Shown one piece after another: positions 45,894 through 58,036 of a stretch of 64,000 nt of DNA. Position 1 is the first letter of the stretch; each line of letters starts with the position of its first letter. The DNA comes from Takakia lepidozioides (lineage: Eukaryota > Streptophyta > Takakiopsida > Takakiales > Takakiaceae). Under the pieces are notes generated by a model. The model was not told the origin of the DNA and did no database searches. It saw only the letters and a program-made list of their open reading frames with translations. A program made the translations under genes and the position numbers. Location: the NCBI GenBank assembly GCA_030704615.1, contig CM060733.1, positions 33,976,001 to 34,040,000 of the forward strand. The letters are read 5' to 3'.

Positions 45894-48800
45894 GGAGACA
45901 AGCAGATGTGGTATAGTACTTTATCGCAAGTTGTACACAGGTCTACAGTGACGAGCAGCTGTCAAAGGTGAAACTAGAGATGCATACTCTGTTCAGTCAT
46001 GGCAACCTTCCATGAACACCTCTGCAAAGAAAGAGCTCTACAAATGCCTGATCTCGCCAGCTGGATCCCCCATCATCACCTGATAATGAATGGAAAAACA
46101 TACCATGATAAATCCAAAAAAAGGAATTTAGATAAAACCTTGTCCCCCTCTTCTGCTCCACCTGAACTGGGCAGGGATCTATGGCCAGCACTTCTCATGC
46201 ATTTAATGAGATCCACACACCAGCCTGGGATCAGGTTTATAACCTATTGACCTACAAACTGTAGCTGTTTGCAAATACATATGTCATGCGCATAATGGTG
46301 TAAGCACTAAGAGTTCGTATAATAATCTATAACTGCCGCATCAATCAATAGACAACAGCTAGACAAATCACAAAAACCTCTGGCAAAGCAGACTCTGCCC
46401 ACCACTAGTTCCCAGGTCTAGAAGGCTAGTTTCGGTTTACTATGAGTGCAAGATTTGGGCGCCACAGCCGGGGTGTGCGGCTCTCCACTCTGCACTGGAA
46501 GGCACTTGGAGGTAGGAAAGTTAGTAGTCACCCTGTGGCCTTGCGAACTGGCAACCGCCAGCTGCAAAGTCTGCTTGCACAACATCCATTACCAGATATG
46601 AGGACAGAAGGTAATGGAACCACTCATCCACAAGAGATGGAGAAGATGTTAAGGCTACCTCCAGGGACGGTCACAAGGTACAAGAGTCGTCATCTTTCTG
46701 AAACATACAAGAGGCATCTAAAGTCGTCAACTACAAACACTTTCTACATGCATATTCCAGTTTGCAGTGACAGGTTCGGACATCTATCATCAAGAGCTTT
46801 TCGAAAGCATCTCCTCTACAGAAGGACATGAGAAGTTGCAGACTCCCTTCCACTTCGTTTGTTAAATTATTGGTTGATCTATGAATAGAATCATAGGATC
46901 TAAGTTAGCAGCAAATTCTATAGCAGCCACAAGACACAGTTATTCACAAAAAGTCTCTTTCACATCAGAGAAGAGAACAGGGCCTGAAATGAGGGTCCTG
47001 CCATCTATAAGAAGTAGCCAGCAGAAGGTGCCAAACTACATCATTACATGGTTAATTGTCAGTAGATTCTTCATGGATAGATTACAAGAAGTGGTTAAAA
47101 AATACCACAAGGCTGCCAAGGTTGACACTCTCCAAGTTGCCATTCGCCTCCTTGCCCTCACCCTCCATGCTGCCCTTAGATTCCCTGCCCTCCTCCTGCA
47201 TCCGCACATGTGGCTTCAGGGGAAAAAACAGTTCCACCCCTATCACCTTGCTCACAAACAAATCTTTTCGTAGAAATCAAGATATGCTATCACAAATCAA
47301 TGAGCACAAGCTTCTGATTAACCTGCCGCAACGTCATATAGGAGTCCTTCTCCTTCCCCACCCTGTCAATCATAGAGATGTTTGTTCTCTCTCCTTTCAT
47401 TTTTATCTTTCTCGTCCTGTATTTCCTTCTCACAGTCTCGCTTTCAAAGGCTTCAGTGATGCTGCAATACTCTGCACTTTGTACAAACAGAGGGACGGTT
47501 CGCCACACAGTTGTGGCAAGCCAACTCCAATCACACGTTGTCTCATACTCACACAGACTTGAGATTCCATCACCATCTCTGCCAACTTGTCAAGGCCCCT
47601 TCCTACATACTCTTTGATAATCCTAGTTCTTCCATTTGGTCTTTACCAGGCCCTGACTCCCTCATCATTATAAGAAAGTAGCCTCCCCTCCTCTGTGACT
47701 CTTGTGCATTTGGCCATTCACTTTTGGTCATCCTCCTGCTGTCATTTACATTGGTAACTAAGTCAAGTTTTCCTCCAACATACTAACATTGCGTCCTTCC
47801 CCAACTCAAACCCAGGACGTGCAGGCAATTTCCATCAGAGAACCAGCAAAAGAGGTGAGGGGATTGTGACGACCAGCCGTCCTATTAGAGCCTCTTGCTG
47901 AATAAGCCCCGCACACCCCTGCCTTTACCTGAACATCCCATTCATTCACAAGCCTGCTCAAGCCTCCATACATCCGTTTGTTGGATGCAAGGAGATGCCT
48001 CAAATGAGAACAGGGACTGATCAATCGGCAATATCAGGAGCTTTCCACACACCGAAAGATGTTATCAACTGGGAAGATGCCCTTCAGCTCGATTCAGTTA
48101 CTTGGCAGGTGGGTCGTAAAATTATTCTATGCTTCGCTGAAAACAGCATACGCTACGAAGGAGAAGCCTCACAACACAAACAGTGGAATTAAAATCTCAC
48201 CAACCAGCAATTCAGGAGAGGCATGTAGAATTGGCGCAGGACAACAGAAGAACAGGTTACCATACAACTCTCAGTTTTCACTCGGAGGAGAAAAACACTC
48301 ATGGTCCGAAAACAGCAGTTGGTGAGATCGTAAAAGAGTAGATGCCAAATACGGCGACCAGGAGGACTCGTCACAAAGTAAAACATATATTCTGTGATGA
48401 GACAACTTATGTTCAGCGCATCACTCAATGTGGAGAACTCTACCACAACCATGGCGATCCAACCAAGTATGAAAGCAATGACCGCGTCATTTAATTATGC
48501 AGGCTCGTGCGGGTGAGGAATGCAAGGGCAAACAATCACAGTTTGAACGCAAGTCTCATAGCAAGTAATTTAGAGCCCAGCAGGATTGACAGATTCATGT
48601 GAATACACTCTTAACCCCAAAGAGAAGAGAAAACAACAAAGAACGGATGGCAGAAGGGCAAAGAGACGCACCGCACTTAAAATGGTGGGAAGCGGAGAAC
48701 GAAGCGATCCTCCATTCACACAAGCCAGGGACAATGTTAGACGCCCTTCTCAGAGAAGATTTGAACGCCGAAATGCAACAGCCTCACGCCAGTTGGTGAC

Positions 48801-49600
48801 AGGGAATGGACGGATTCTCCATCCCGCAAGGAGAACTTAGCAGCATCGATACGCAATCTTAGAGTGAGACCCAAATTTGCCCTTGCTTCCCTCTCACTAA
48901 CTTCCAACCTAATAAGGCACCTCCGATACCAAAACGATCTGCGACGAAGAAGAAGAGACCGAGGATCCAACAAGCCAAGTGAAGTCGGGAGGAGCGTTGA
49001 AGAGCCATGGGACGCCTGCCATGACCAGGCCCATCATGCCTGCTATGCTTGCCATGCATGCATGTATGCATGCCCCCTACATTCTCTCGTTGTCACTTGG
49101 ACGGACGATGTTTGTGAGATGGACGAACGACATTCAACTGGTCCCCTCGACTGGTCCCTTATCCTTGACTCTTCCTACTTCATCTTCCTGCTTCCATTGT
49201 GCGGAAATTTGGTAACTCAAGGAAAAGCAAAAGCATCTTGAACACGGCATCAACTGTCTGCCTCTCAAATATGTGGATATATCTCCAGATGTTGAAGGCA
49301 GTCGATAAGCTCCAAATGAATCTGCCTGCATCGGACTACTGAAGAACAACGAGCAAGTTAAAAGCACCCAAGCTGTCCCGTTGGTTAGTCTGCGAGCTCA
49401 ACAGGATTGCCCACGCGTCCACTGCTTGCTGCTACACCAATGATTTTTTATTTGGTAACCTAAAAAATAGCCGCAATCAGCCCCAAACATGGCCTATGAG
49501 GGTACCCAGTTTCGGTTTAGGGCCTAGGGACCCTACCTCGCAAAAGACCCTTACCTAGCGGACCTTGGCCGGGTCATAGATCATGGGGCCACCTAAAACC
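45894..49600. promoter_or_regulatory. RING gene upstream region, no second gene recognised
   Basis: About 3.7 kb without a convincing coding region. ORFs at 46442-46831, 47056-47562, 48586-48840 and 48864-49241 have no family signature and do not join into a gene. The stretch probably contains the 5' leader, possible leader introns and the promoter of the RING-H2 gene. 49030-49075 has a run of TGC/CATG repeats (GCCATGCATGCATGTATGCA). Confidence 0.4.
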
Positions 49601-49884
49601 ACCCCTCCTCAGTGCATGGGCATGCTGCCTGGCTCACACGTGAGACTTAAAGACTCAATTATTAAAAAATGAGAAGCTTTTTTTAGTCTCTCTTGATGTT
49701 GACGGTGATGTTCCGGGAGGGCTAACTTATGCGGAGGTATAGTGTATTAAAGGTGGTGCAGATCATTGGGGGGCTTATTAAGCTTACTGTTGCTATTAAT
49801 TAATATACTGATTAATATATTAATTATTATTTTTTGGGCCCTGCGTGTGTAGACCCCCCTAGGTAGTTAGTTAGTAAGTAGGAA

Positions 49885-50145
49885 GAGAGCCCCCCTCTCC
49901 TTTATATACCCTCTCAGGGCGGTGGGACCCTTCTAGAAGGGTGGGACAATCAGGCCTACTCCCACCTACTCCCACCACTTGACATACCCTAACTACCCAA
50001 AAAGTATGACGCCTCCCGAAGGGAGCGTAACCTATGGTGTCACTTGACCCCGAAGGGCTACTGCCTTCCAGTAGGAAGGTGAACACCTTCTCTAACTACC
50101 CAAATTGGCCTGAACCATCCCCTATTTAATAGGTATCACCTTCTT
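49885..50145 (-). repeat. TATA-containing repeat segment (copy 2)
   Basis: On the minus strand: ACCTATTAAATAGGGGATGG near 50140, CCTTCTAGAAGGGTCCCACC near 49930 and GGTATATAAAGGAGAGGGGG with CTCTCTTCC near 49890. Order and spacing resemble 8190-8385. The SINE-B fragment at 50005-50090 sits between the blocks. Confidence 0.5.
50005..50090 (-). mobile_element. SINE family B, partial copy 2
   Basis: The plus strand reads TATGACGCCTCCCGAAGGGA, GCGTAACCTATGGTGTCACTT and GGGCTACTGCCTTCCAGTAG GAAGGTG, matching the tail of the copies at 13625-13775 and 52482-52651. The tRNA-like head is missing. Confidence 0.6.
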
Positions 50146-50191
50146 GCCTTCTTTTTTTGGACCCCTTCATTTCTTGAAATCCCTCTACATC

Positions 50192-51217
50192 AATATATGA
50201 ATCGAGATGTTTGTTTTGTTTTGTTTGTTTGGTAGATTTGAGATGTCCCAAACTGCGGGGCCCCACCCTAAGTGCTTGGTTCCGTTGGAAAGCCCTCGAC
50301 GAGGAGGGGTGCACGGGCTTGGTCTCACGATTTTTGGACCTGCGGTGTGGGAGATGTGGAATTTCAAGTACTTTGGGTCGCTGAAAATTCACGAAAAATT
50401 GCAAAGTGGGCATTCTTGGGACAATGGTTGGAGCCTCGACAGGAGAGATATCAAGGGAAAGGTCTCCATTTCAAATCTGATCGTAGGCTCTGTGGAAAAA
50501 ACATGCATTTGGACTTAGATGACATTGGACCCTTGGGCCAACGGCATAGGCTACCCTAGAGGTCGCACTTGGGCCTCGACATTGGAGACGCACTTGGATA
50601 CATAGGAGATTGCACTTGGGCTTATATCTCAATTCTTCACACATGGGCCAATGGCTAATGCTACCCTATATCTCCAAACAATGGGGTCTCCGTATACATA
50701 AGGGATTGCACTTGGACATAGATGACACTTGGGCGCGGGTGCTTGGTCCTAGAGGTTGCACTTGGGCCTCGACGAGACACACTTGGATAGATAGGGGATG
50801 CCAATTGGACTTAGATGACACTGGACACTTGGGCCAACGACACAGGCTACCCTAGTCAATATATGAAGCAAGACGTTTGTTTTATTTTGTTTTGTAGATT
50901 TGAGATGTCCCAAACCACAGGGTCCAGCCTTGGTGCTTGGTACCGTTGGAAAGCCCTCGATGAGGAGGGGTGCACCGACTTGGTTTCATGATTTTTGGAC
51001 CTACAGTGTGGGAGATGTTGAATTTCAAGTACTTTTGGCGCTGGAAATTCCCAAAAAATAGGAAAGTGGGCATTCCTTGGACAATGGTTGGAGCCTCGAC
51101 ACGTGAGATATCAAGGGGAAGGTCTCCGGTTCAAATCTGTTTGTAGGTTCTGCGGAAAATAGACCTAAGATGACTTAGATGACATTGGACACTTGGCCCA
51201 ACGGCACAGGCTACCCT
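50192..51217. repeat. Two 360-bp direct copies separated by a minisatellite
   Basis: Copy 1 (50192-50560) and copy 2 (50858-51217) share TTTGAGATGTCCCAAAC, CCGTTGGAAAGCCCTCGA, TGAGGAGGGGTGCAC, GGACAATGGTTGGAGCCTCG and ...CAACGGCA[T/C]AGGCTACCCTA. The 300 bp between them consists of shorter repeats built on GCACTTGGGCCTCGAC, CACTTGGA[C/T]A[T/C]AGATGACA and GGGCCAACGaCAcAGGCTAC. No coding capacity is evident. Confidence 0.8.
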
Positions 51218-52000
51218 AATATGCCTTATTATATAACCCCCCAACTCTAATTCCTAGACCACTCTAGAATGAACACGGCCCACCCAAACTTGGGAGGCTT
51301 ATTTGGGGTGCCCAAATGGCCAGGGATGTACTTCTTAGTCATAATAGAATCAGCTCGCAACATAACATCTTCTAGTCTGGAAGCTAATCTTATGCAGCCA
51401 CTGAAGGCTGTGGCTCCAAAGGGACCTTGCTCTTCATGGCCTTGTGCAGGGGTCGTATAAGGTAGATTCCAAAGTACTGAATACAATGCTCAGTGCATCA
51501 GCATCTATCTGCCGCAGTGTTGTATGTGGAGGATATGGTGGTCTGGAAGCTGACACTTGAATCAGTGGTGGGTAGTGTAGTAGTTGGGAGCATTGATTGA
51601 TATATGTGAGGTTGCATGTTCAACTCTAGATGGCGTTGCATGTGCATTAATGATGGTCTTTATTACGGACGAGTTTTCCCAAAAAAATTTCTAAGGCCCG
51701 AGCAGACCCGGACCCGCAAGCAGACCCTACAGTTGGACCCAGCAGACCCGGACCTGCCAGTAGACCCGTCCGATGGTAGCGGGGGAATGCTGGTACGACC
51801 CCACGTTTGTGCGGCCCACACGTGAGACTTAAAGACCCAATTGTTGAAGAATGAGAGGCTTAAAAAAACAGTTTTTACTCAATCCAATTTTCAAGAAAAC
51901 ACTATTTTTTAAAAATAAAAGGGAAGGAAACCTGTAATTCCCTATAAAATTTGGAAAAAAACACAATTCTAAAGAAAAATAAAAATAAAAATAAAAATTT
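51218..52000. other. Intergenic, nothing recognised
   Basis: Includes a CAGACCCGGACC repeat patch at about 51695-51775 and an AT-rich stretch of A-runs at about 51860-52000. No gene. Confidence 0.45.
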
Positions 52001-52009
52001 AATAAAGTT

Positions 52010-52232
52010 GCACATCGGCAGGTAGTTCAACTGGTAAGTCCACAATGTGACACCTTGGTGGTTCGGGATTCAAAACCGCTGCCTTGCCCAATGTGTGGAT
52101 TATTCTTGGCGTTCCGTCGGGATGTTATCGTCTGCCTCCATGGCCCATAAAAAGGGGGTTATTTTTCCTCCTCAAAGGTCTAAATTGTGGGCTGTCGCTC
52201 CCAGGTTTCCTCTTATTAAATAAATAAAATAA
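52010..52232 (+). mobile_element. SINE family A, copy 2 with 9-bp target duplication
   Basis: The head is GGCAGGTAGTTCAACTGGTA AGTCC (A box) and GGGATTCAAAACC (degenerate B box); the body ends GTGGGCTGTCGCTCCCAGGT TTCC followed by an A-rich tail. AATAAAGTT flanks it on both sides (52001-52009 and 52233-52241). It matches the copy at 38749-38970 along its length. Confidence 0.85.
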
Positions 52233-52481
52233 AATAAAGTTCTCATCAGGGCCACTGTCCCATGTTCCAAAAACTTTTATAAAAAAAAATACAATCTTCA
52301 TTAAAAAAAACCAAAAACGAAATTGAATGTAATTATTGCAAATATTTTCCCCTTTAGTTCTGAGGGCACCTTTCTTAACAAAAAAAAACTGCATAGAATA
52401 CCTGGAAGCCTTGCCATATTGGTGATCATGTATTTGCGGAATGTTTTGCAATGCAATTGGTATCCTTTGTGTTACTAGACA

Positions 52482-52651
52482 AGACAACCAAGTTGTAGCC
52501 GAGTGGTAATGGGCACATCCACCTCGGAAGTGGTTGTGGGTTCAATCCACCCTTGATGCCACAAAGGTGTCCACCTTCCGAAGGCACTAACCCTTCGGGG
52601 TGAAGAGACACCATAATTTATGCTTCCTTCGGGAGGCGTCAAATATTATTA
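52482..52651 (+). mobile_element. SINE family B, full copy with 10-bp target duplication
   Basis: The head is GTAGCCGAGTGGTAATGGGC (A box) and GTTGTGGGTTCAATCCACCC (B box); the tail is AAGGTGTCCACCTTCCGAAG, GAGACACCATAATTTATGC and GGGAGGCGTC. TTACTAGACA flanks both sides (52472-52481 and 52652-52661). Confidence 0.85.
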
Positions 52652-52661
52652 TTACTAGACA

Positions 52662-53910
52662 GTCATTTGTCTAGTCTATTGACCATATGAATTAAATCTT
52701 ATTTACATATGAAATACAATATAGAAAGATATTTTTTTCTCATTAAGTCTAAGTTCAAAATAACAGGTGAAATGTTTTGCTGAACTTGCAGACCCCCCAA
52801 TATGTACTCCTATTAAAAGTAGTTCAAAAAACAAAAATACAAACAAACAAACAAACAGGCTTGGACATATAACAAGCTGTCGTAACAAATGTGGCTATAG
52901 CATGTGGCCCCACATGGCTATTGCAATGTGAAAGTGCCAATTGCATGTGGCCCACATGGAGTGCATGCAAAAAAGTATGACGCCGGAGCGTAACTTATGA
53001 TGTCACTTGACCCCCAAGGGCTACTGCCTTCCAGCAGGAAGGTGGACTCTGCATGCAATAGTACATGGCCAAGGTGGCCAAGGTTCTAGAAGTTGCCCAA
53101 AAATAGAGGCCCTACAACAACATTAGTTGGGGATGCCAAGAGACCGCAAGCAACAACGTACAGCAACATAGGAGGACCAGCACGAGGAGGGAGGCTAAGT
53201 ATGGGGTGTTGGCGGTAGAGGCTGGCGACAACAAAGACCAACACAAAGAGGGAAGTAGCGGTAGGGGCTGGCGGGTGGGTGGCGGCACCTAGGACCAGCA
53301 GGAGGAGCATGGCTCGAGGGAGGCTCTGGATGGGATATTGCAACCTAAGTTCTCTAGTTCATTTCATTGTTGACATACTTACATTTCAATATTCTATTTA
53401 TTCTTTGCAGTGTCCTTGGGTGAGAGTGGTTGGGCACGAATATGAGTCTAAAACTATGTTATACAAGGGGTTTTATCACTTCCAAGGTGGACTTGAGTCA
53501 AGATTGCACTTTCTTTCAGGTCCTCACAGTGGTGATCAGATTGCATTGGTGGAGTGACCAGTTATATATCAACATATATTTCTATTATGTTGTAAGATGT
53601 GCATGTGACTATGATTTTTTTGGCCCCAAATTACATTTACAACGGACTTTGCTATATCCATTACGACACATGGAGGGGGTTATCTACTGCAGAATGTGCT
53701 TCTCAAAAAGGTTTGTTGTGTTTTAGGAAATTTAATGAGAAAACTGGAATTTTTGGCTCCCCAAAAATTTATATATTGACATATTCTGAATTTTTTTGAG
53801 GTGGTAGCTTACCAAGGTCACAGCTCACCTTATATATAGTCAATGTTCATGGATCTGAATTTTGAAAGTCATTCCATGCCTGTAAGAGCGCCGGTAGACA
53901 CTTCTTCGGC
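52662..53910. other. Intergenic with a SINE fragment
   Basis: A SINE-B tail fragment lies at 52975-53050 (TATGACGCCGGAGCGTAACT, GGGCTACTGCCTTCCAGCAG). The remainder is AT-rich 3' of 53340 and GC/AG-rich at 53080-53330. No gene is recognised. The last 100 bp would be the leader of the small gene that starts at 53911. Confidence 0.45.
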
Positions 53911-54333
53911 ATGGAGGGGGATGCGGAGCTGTTTTCTAGCGAGCTTCAACAACTCACCTCCGGCTCAACATCAACCCCCCACAAGGAAGCAGTTTTCGAC
54001 GAGCGGGAAGGTCCAGACGAAGACCTCGACGTGGACTCCGACTTTGAGTGTACGTAAGTCCGGTTTGTTTGGATGCCATATCGGATTTTTCATTATTCAG
54101 ACCTTCTTTTTGGTGAGAAAGTCTTGCCTCCGCGGTCCTGTCCTTGTGCTTACTGGTCTTGCAACTTTGGAAATCTTTGCAGGACACCAAAAGCGAACAG
54201 AAGTATCCCTTTCTTTGCTATCCCGGAATTTTTCCCCAGCCCACAAGCCCCCCTAGAGTTGCTAAGCTATGCGGAGGCTGCCGCTACGCAGTTTACTCTC
54301 TACGACTCTCCCCCTGCAATCTCGATCGTGTAG
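53911..54333 (+). CDS. Possible SIAMESE-RELATED (SMR)-type CDK inhibitor-like gene
   Basis: Two exons, 53911-54053 and 54183-54333, joined by a GT/AG intron (GTAC|GTAAGT ... TTTGCAG|G) give 294 bp and 97 aa. The N-terminus is acidic (DEREGPDEDLDVDSDFE). The junction yields ECTTPKANRSIPFF, resembling the conserved SIM/SMR motif CxTPtSxxHkIP that contacts cyclin-CDK complexes. The size fits the family (about 80-130 aa). The usual CPPAPKK block after the motif is not clear here (PSPQAPLELL instead), so assignment is tentative. An alternative frame of exon 2 stays open to 54412, so the true 3' end is uncertain. If real, it would restrain cell division or promote endoreduplication. Confidence 0.35.
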
Positions 54334-56595
54334 AAAAGGTGGACATTAGGGCTAGGATCTTTATGGACATTAGTGCTTCGGAGTCCGGTGCTAGCACTAG
54401 TTCCAGGGCATAGACATTTTCCGACTGATTCGACCTGTTTAGGAATATCTATGAAATCAACTGTGAGGGGATTGCTTCTCTTCCGTCCAGTGTGTGCCAC
54501 CCTTTCCAACATTGTCTCCATAAGACATTTCCTGGACATAAAATTTTTCATCTTCACTTGCAAGTCTATTCATACATTTTGTGTGGGTCCACAATACTTC
54601 CAGTCTTTAAACATACGCACGTAAATTGTTCATGCATCCAAAACATTATGTCCATCCTTCAACTATCAGCCATTCTACTATTCCAAATTTGTTCCTCCGT
54701 CTTTCATCCAGTGTTCCAGCATATATCATCCATCATTCGCCTCACACTCAGCATGCATCCAACATCCAACCAACATTCATCCATCATCCATCCAATATTT
54801 TCATCCATCCAACATTCATCCAACTTCACATCCAGGTATGCATTACATTTTCACTCGTTCCCACGGGAATAGGTCCCCTGGGTCTGCACCGTCCGCTGTT
54901 GTAGGCCCGTGCACCCTCTGGCGTGAGCATCTTTCCGCTCACGGATTGACATCTTCTCGCTCACGCATCTTCCCGCTCACGGACTAGCAATCCCCCCCAC
55001 AATTGGTCCCTTTATCTCTTCTGGCTCGATACTTGGAGTTCTTCTAGCATTCGAGAATTGACGCCCTTCAAAGATTTGTAGGATAATTTTGACACACATA
55101 AACAAAAAACCAATGTGGTTACCTCTCTCCGAATGTATATAGGCTTGATTACTTAGATAACTTCTTTCAATTTTTAACCTTTGCACTGTTTTTGCATCTA
55201 CTAACCTGTTAACATTACTGAGTTTTTTTTTTCTATTTTTGGTGTTAATAAGTCCTATAACCGTGGAAGAGAAGATAAGAAAGACAGATTCTAAGCCCAG
55301 GTCATTTCCGGCCATAGTCACGTGGCTGCTTTCTTCCATTTTTCACTTATGGTTTTGTTGTGATTGCATCTCTACTTGGATTTTGAGTTACCATCTTAGT
55401 ATATTTCGTCATCATCTTGTGTCATCCTGACCGAACCCCTAAGCTGAACTGATCACTCATCTTATTGCACCTAAGATTTGTGCAAGGAAAAAAACTAGAC
55501 ATCTCCTTGAATTTTGCAAAATCATGTGCACTGCAAGTTTTTTGGTTCATACATTATCAATATCCCTCAAATTTTTGGCACATATACGTGACTTGTATAC
55601 AAGCTGTCCGACAAAATAGAAAAACGAACATTTATAGGCTGACCAAAAGACACAAACTTTTAAAACTAAATTGTAATTATCGATGGCCGTGAATTAGTGG
55701 ATGTGCATAAAGGGATTGGGACCATGAAATCAAGAAATGAGATGTGTTAGCAATGCAAATTGGGATCTTAGCTAAAATCCATACAAACAATTAACTTAAT
55801 ACATAAGGGGGACAAGGGACAAGAATCAGAACGCATTTCATGAATTTGATGCATATTGAATCAGAGTGGTGCATAATTTCAACTCTATTTCAAGGTTGGA
55901 TTGCATGATTTCAACTCTTGAAAATAGAGTGGAAAGGCGTTTTTCAACTCTATTTTGAATAGAGAAAATGGCCCATTGCTTTTGTGATTCCAGTGTCACC
56001 AAGGCCTTCAAGACAGAAAGTATAATGACCAAATTAACCTTATTTGAATCTGATTTTTGCATTTTCAAACCAAGATTTAGGGTTTAAGGATTAGGTATCT
56101 TGCTGAATTGTATTCTTCACGAACTTGGGCTCCACGTCTAGTCTGCGCATTGCAATCGAAGCCTCGACATCACAGTCATTCCATTTTTTTTTGCCTTCGT
56201 CTTCATCATGATTCATCATCATCTTCCCTCAAAATGACCCACTTCTATTTTGACTTTGCCACTTTTGTTTTTGAGAGGAGGTAGGGCAAAACTCCATCAT
56301 CGTCCGTCTTTCCGCATCCATGGGCAGACATTTGTTTCTCCTTCCCCATTGTCATCTCCACTCCCCTACTTCTTTCAAACTCAACACCATCATGTTCCTC
56401 GAAAGACAATATAGTAGGAAATTGAGTTATCACAACAACAAGGACAATTAGCGTATGCAATGGGGGAATTCAACAAATCCTAATTCTTCCCATGGATACT
56501 TTTCCATTCTCACGGATTCAAAGCTACAATAGAAGGAGTGGTGAAAACTAAGATTGATAGACTATTATAGCCGCGTTAGGGGTGGCGGGCACGAG
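54334..56595. other. Intergenic, low complexity and unassigned frames
   Basis: 54640-54835 is a CATCCA/ATCCAACATT low-complexity stretch. 54915-54990 repeats TCnCGCTCACG four times. A minus-strand frame at 55339-54977 (YLSNQAYIHSERGNHIGFLF, FSNARRTPSIEPEEIKGPI) is protein-like but unrecognised. 55840-55960 repeats TTTCAACTCTATTT in alternate orientations. Confidence 0.4.
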
Positions 56596-57601
56596 TAGGG
56601 AATTCCAAAAAGGCCTTGATGTGAAATGCAGCGCAATTCACTTGATCAGATGCCAATTCAATTGAATTGCGATGCCAATTCAATTTAACTAACCCTAATT
56701 TGCAATTCAATTGAATTGTAATCTATAATTTTTAACGCAGTTTTGTATTTAATATATATAATATATTATCATGTATATGTATATGTATATGTATCGTATA
56801 CACATATACATACGAGAGTATAAGCTGAATATACATGCTGGCCCGTCTATTCCTGCTGCCCGTCCATCCTTTGCTTGTGGTAAGGCCTAAGTCACGACAT
56901 GAGTCGCGTAGCCTAAATGAGAGATATATACTACACATATATACTAGTAGAGGTATCGTCATTAGGTTGTAGCCCTGTTTGATATATCTACAGAGGTATA
57001 GTATTTCATTTTACAAGAAAAGTTGGCCAAATTAATCTATATTTATGCGGAGGTATCGTCATGAGACAGTAGCCCTGTTTAGTATACCACCAGAGGTATA
57101 GCGCCTGACTTACAAAGAAACCTGGTCAAATCAGCCTATATGCAGGTTGAGGTATCGTTATGAGGTAGTTGCCCTGTTTAGTATACCTACAGAGGGATTG
57201 GCAACGTACGCATTCTTATCTCTGTTTTTATCCCAGTCCTCGCTTGTTAGATTTTACAACTGTTCATCGTGTAGCACTTGGCTACATGATTGTCTATTGT
57301 TTCTGGTTTACTCAATAAGAAGAGTGGGATAGAAATGTCAAGTGAGTTTTCATGGTACGTGTCATGGTTGGGTGGACAGGAAGAGGCCAAGGAAGAGGCA
57401 GCAGCAGAGCTGACACATTTGGTAAGGCAACCGTGTCCATCCTGAGTATGAAGGATGCTGCACCCTCGGAAATACAAGATGCTTCAAGTAAGTTCAAAGA
57501 GCTTTCTTCTCTTTCTGGTGTGCTGGATATGTATGCGGAGGACAACTAATATCACCTTAGGTGCCAAGGGAGAAACAAACAACCAGACCCTATTTCATTT
57601 C

Positions 57602-57711
<110 letters not shown>

Positions 57712-58036
57712 TTTCTCCCTGTCCTCTAGGAAGCCTATTGACATTGGGTGGACTTGAAACGGGAGTACATTAATGTCTCTGTCACTAAATGCCGGCCTTC
57801 TGACCTCGTGTCCTTGTTTGTTTCGACCTTAAGCGTTTTGCTTCAGGTAAGGTAGTGCATTGGATTTAGTTGGAAAGCTTGGGGCCTTTCCCTCTTTAGA
57901 ATATGCCTACACGGGCCATTCCCTGCAACTCCCTGGAGTGTGATCTCTGAATGGTAACAAGCGGACTCCTACCGCTTGGGGGCAGCCCCTCCGCCCAAAT
58001 TGGGCAGTCGTATGCTCTGTCTAGCATACTCGGCAC

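Larger units (their letters stand above)
49635..51836. repeat. Direct-repeat-bounded unit of about 2.2 kb
   Basis: CACACGTGAGACTTAAAGAC occurs identically at 49635-49654 and 51817-51836. Both are followed by a related CAATTrTTrAArAATGAGArGCTT block. Between them lie the TATA-bearing segment, a SINE fragment and tandem repeats. It could be a degraded LTR-type element, but no primer-binding site or coding part was found. Confidence 0.45.

Noticed and set aside
47056-47562. 168-codon plus-strand frame upstream of the RING gene
   Set aside because: Low-complexity Leu/Pro/Ser composition, overlapping frames on both strands, and no family signature.
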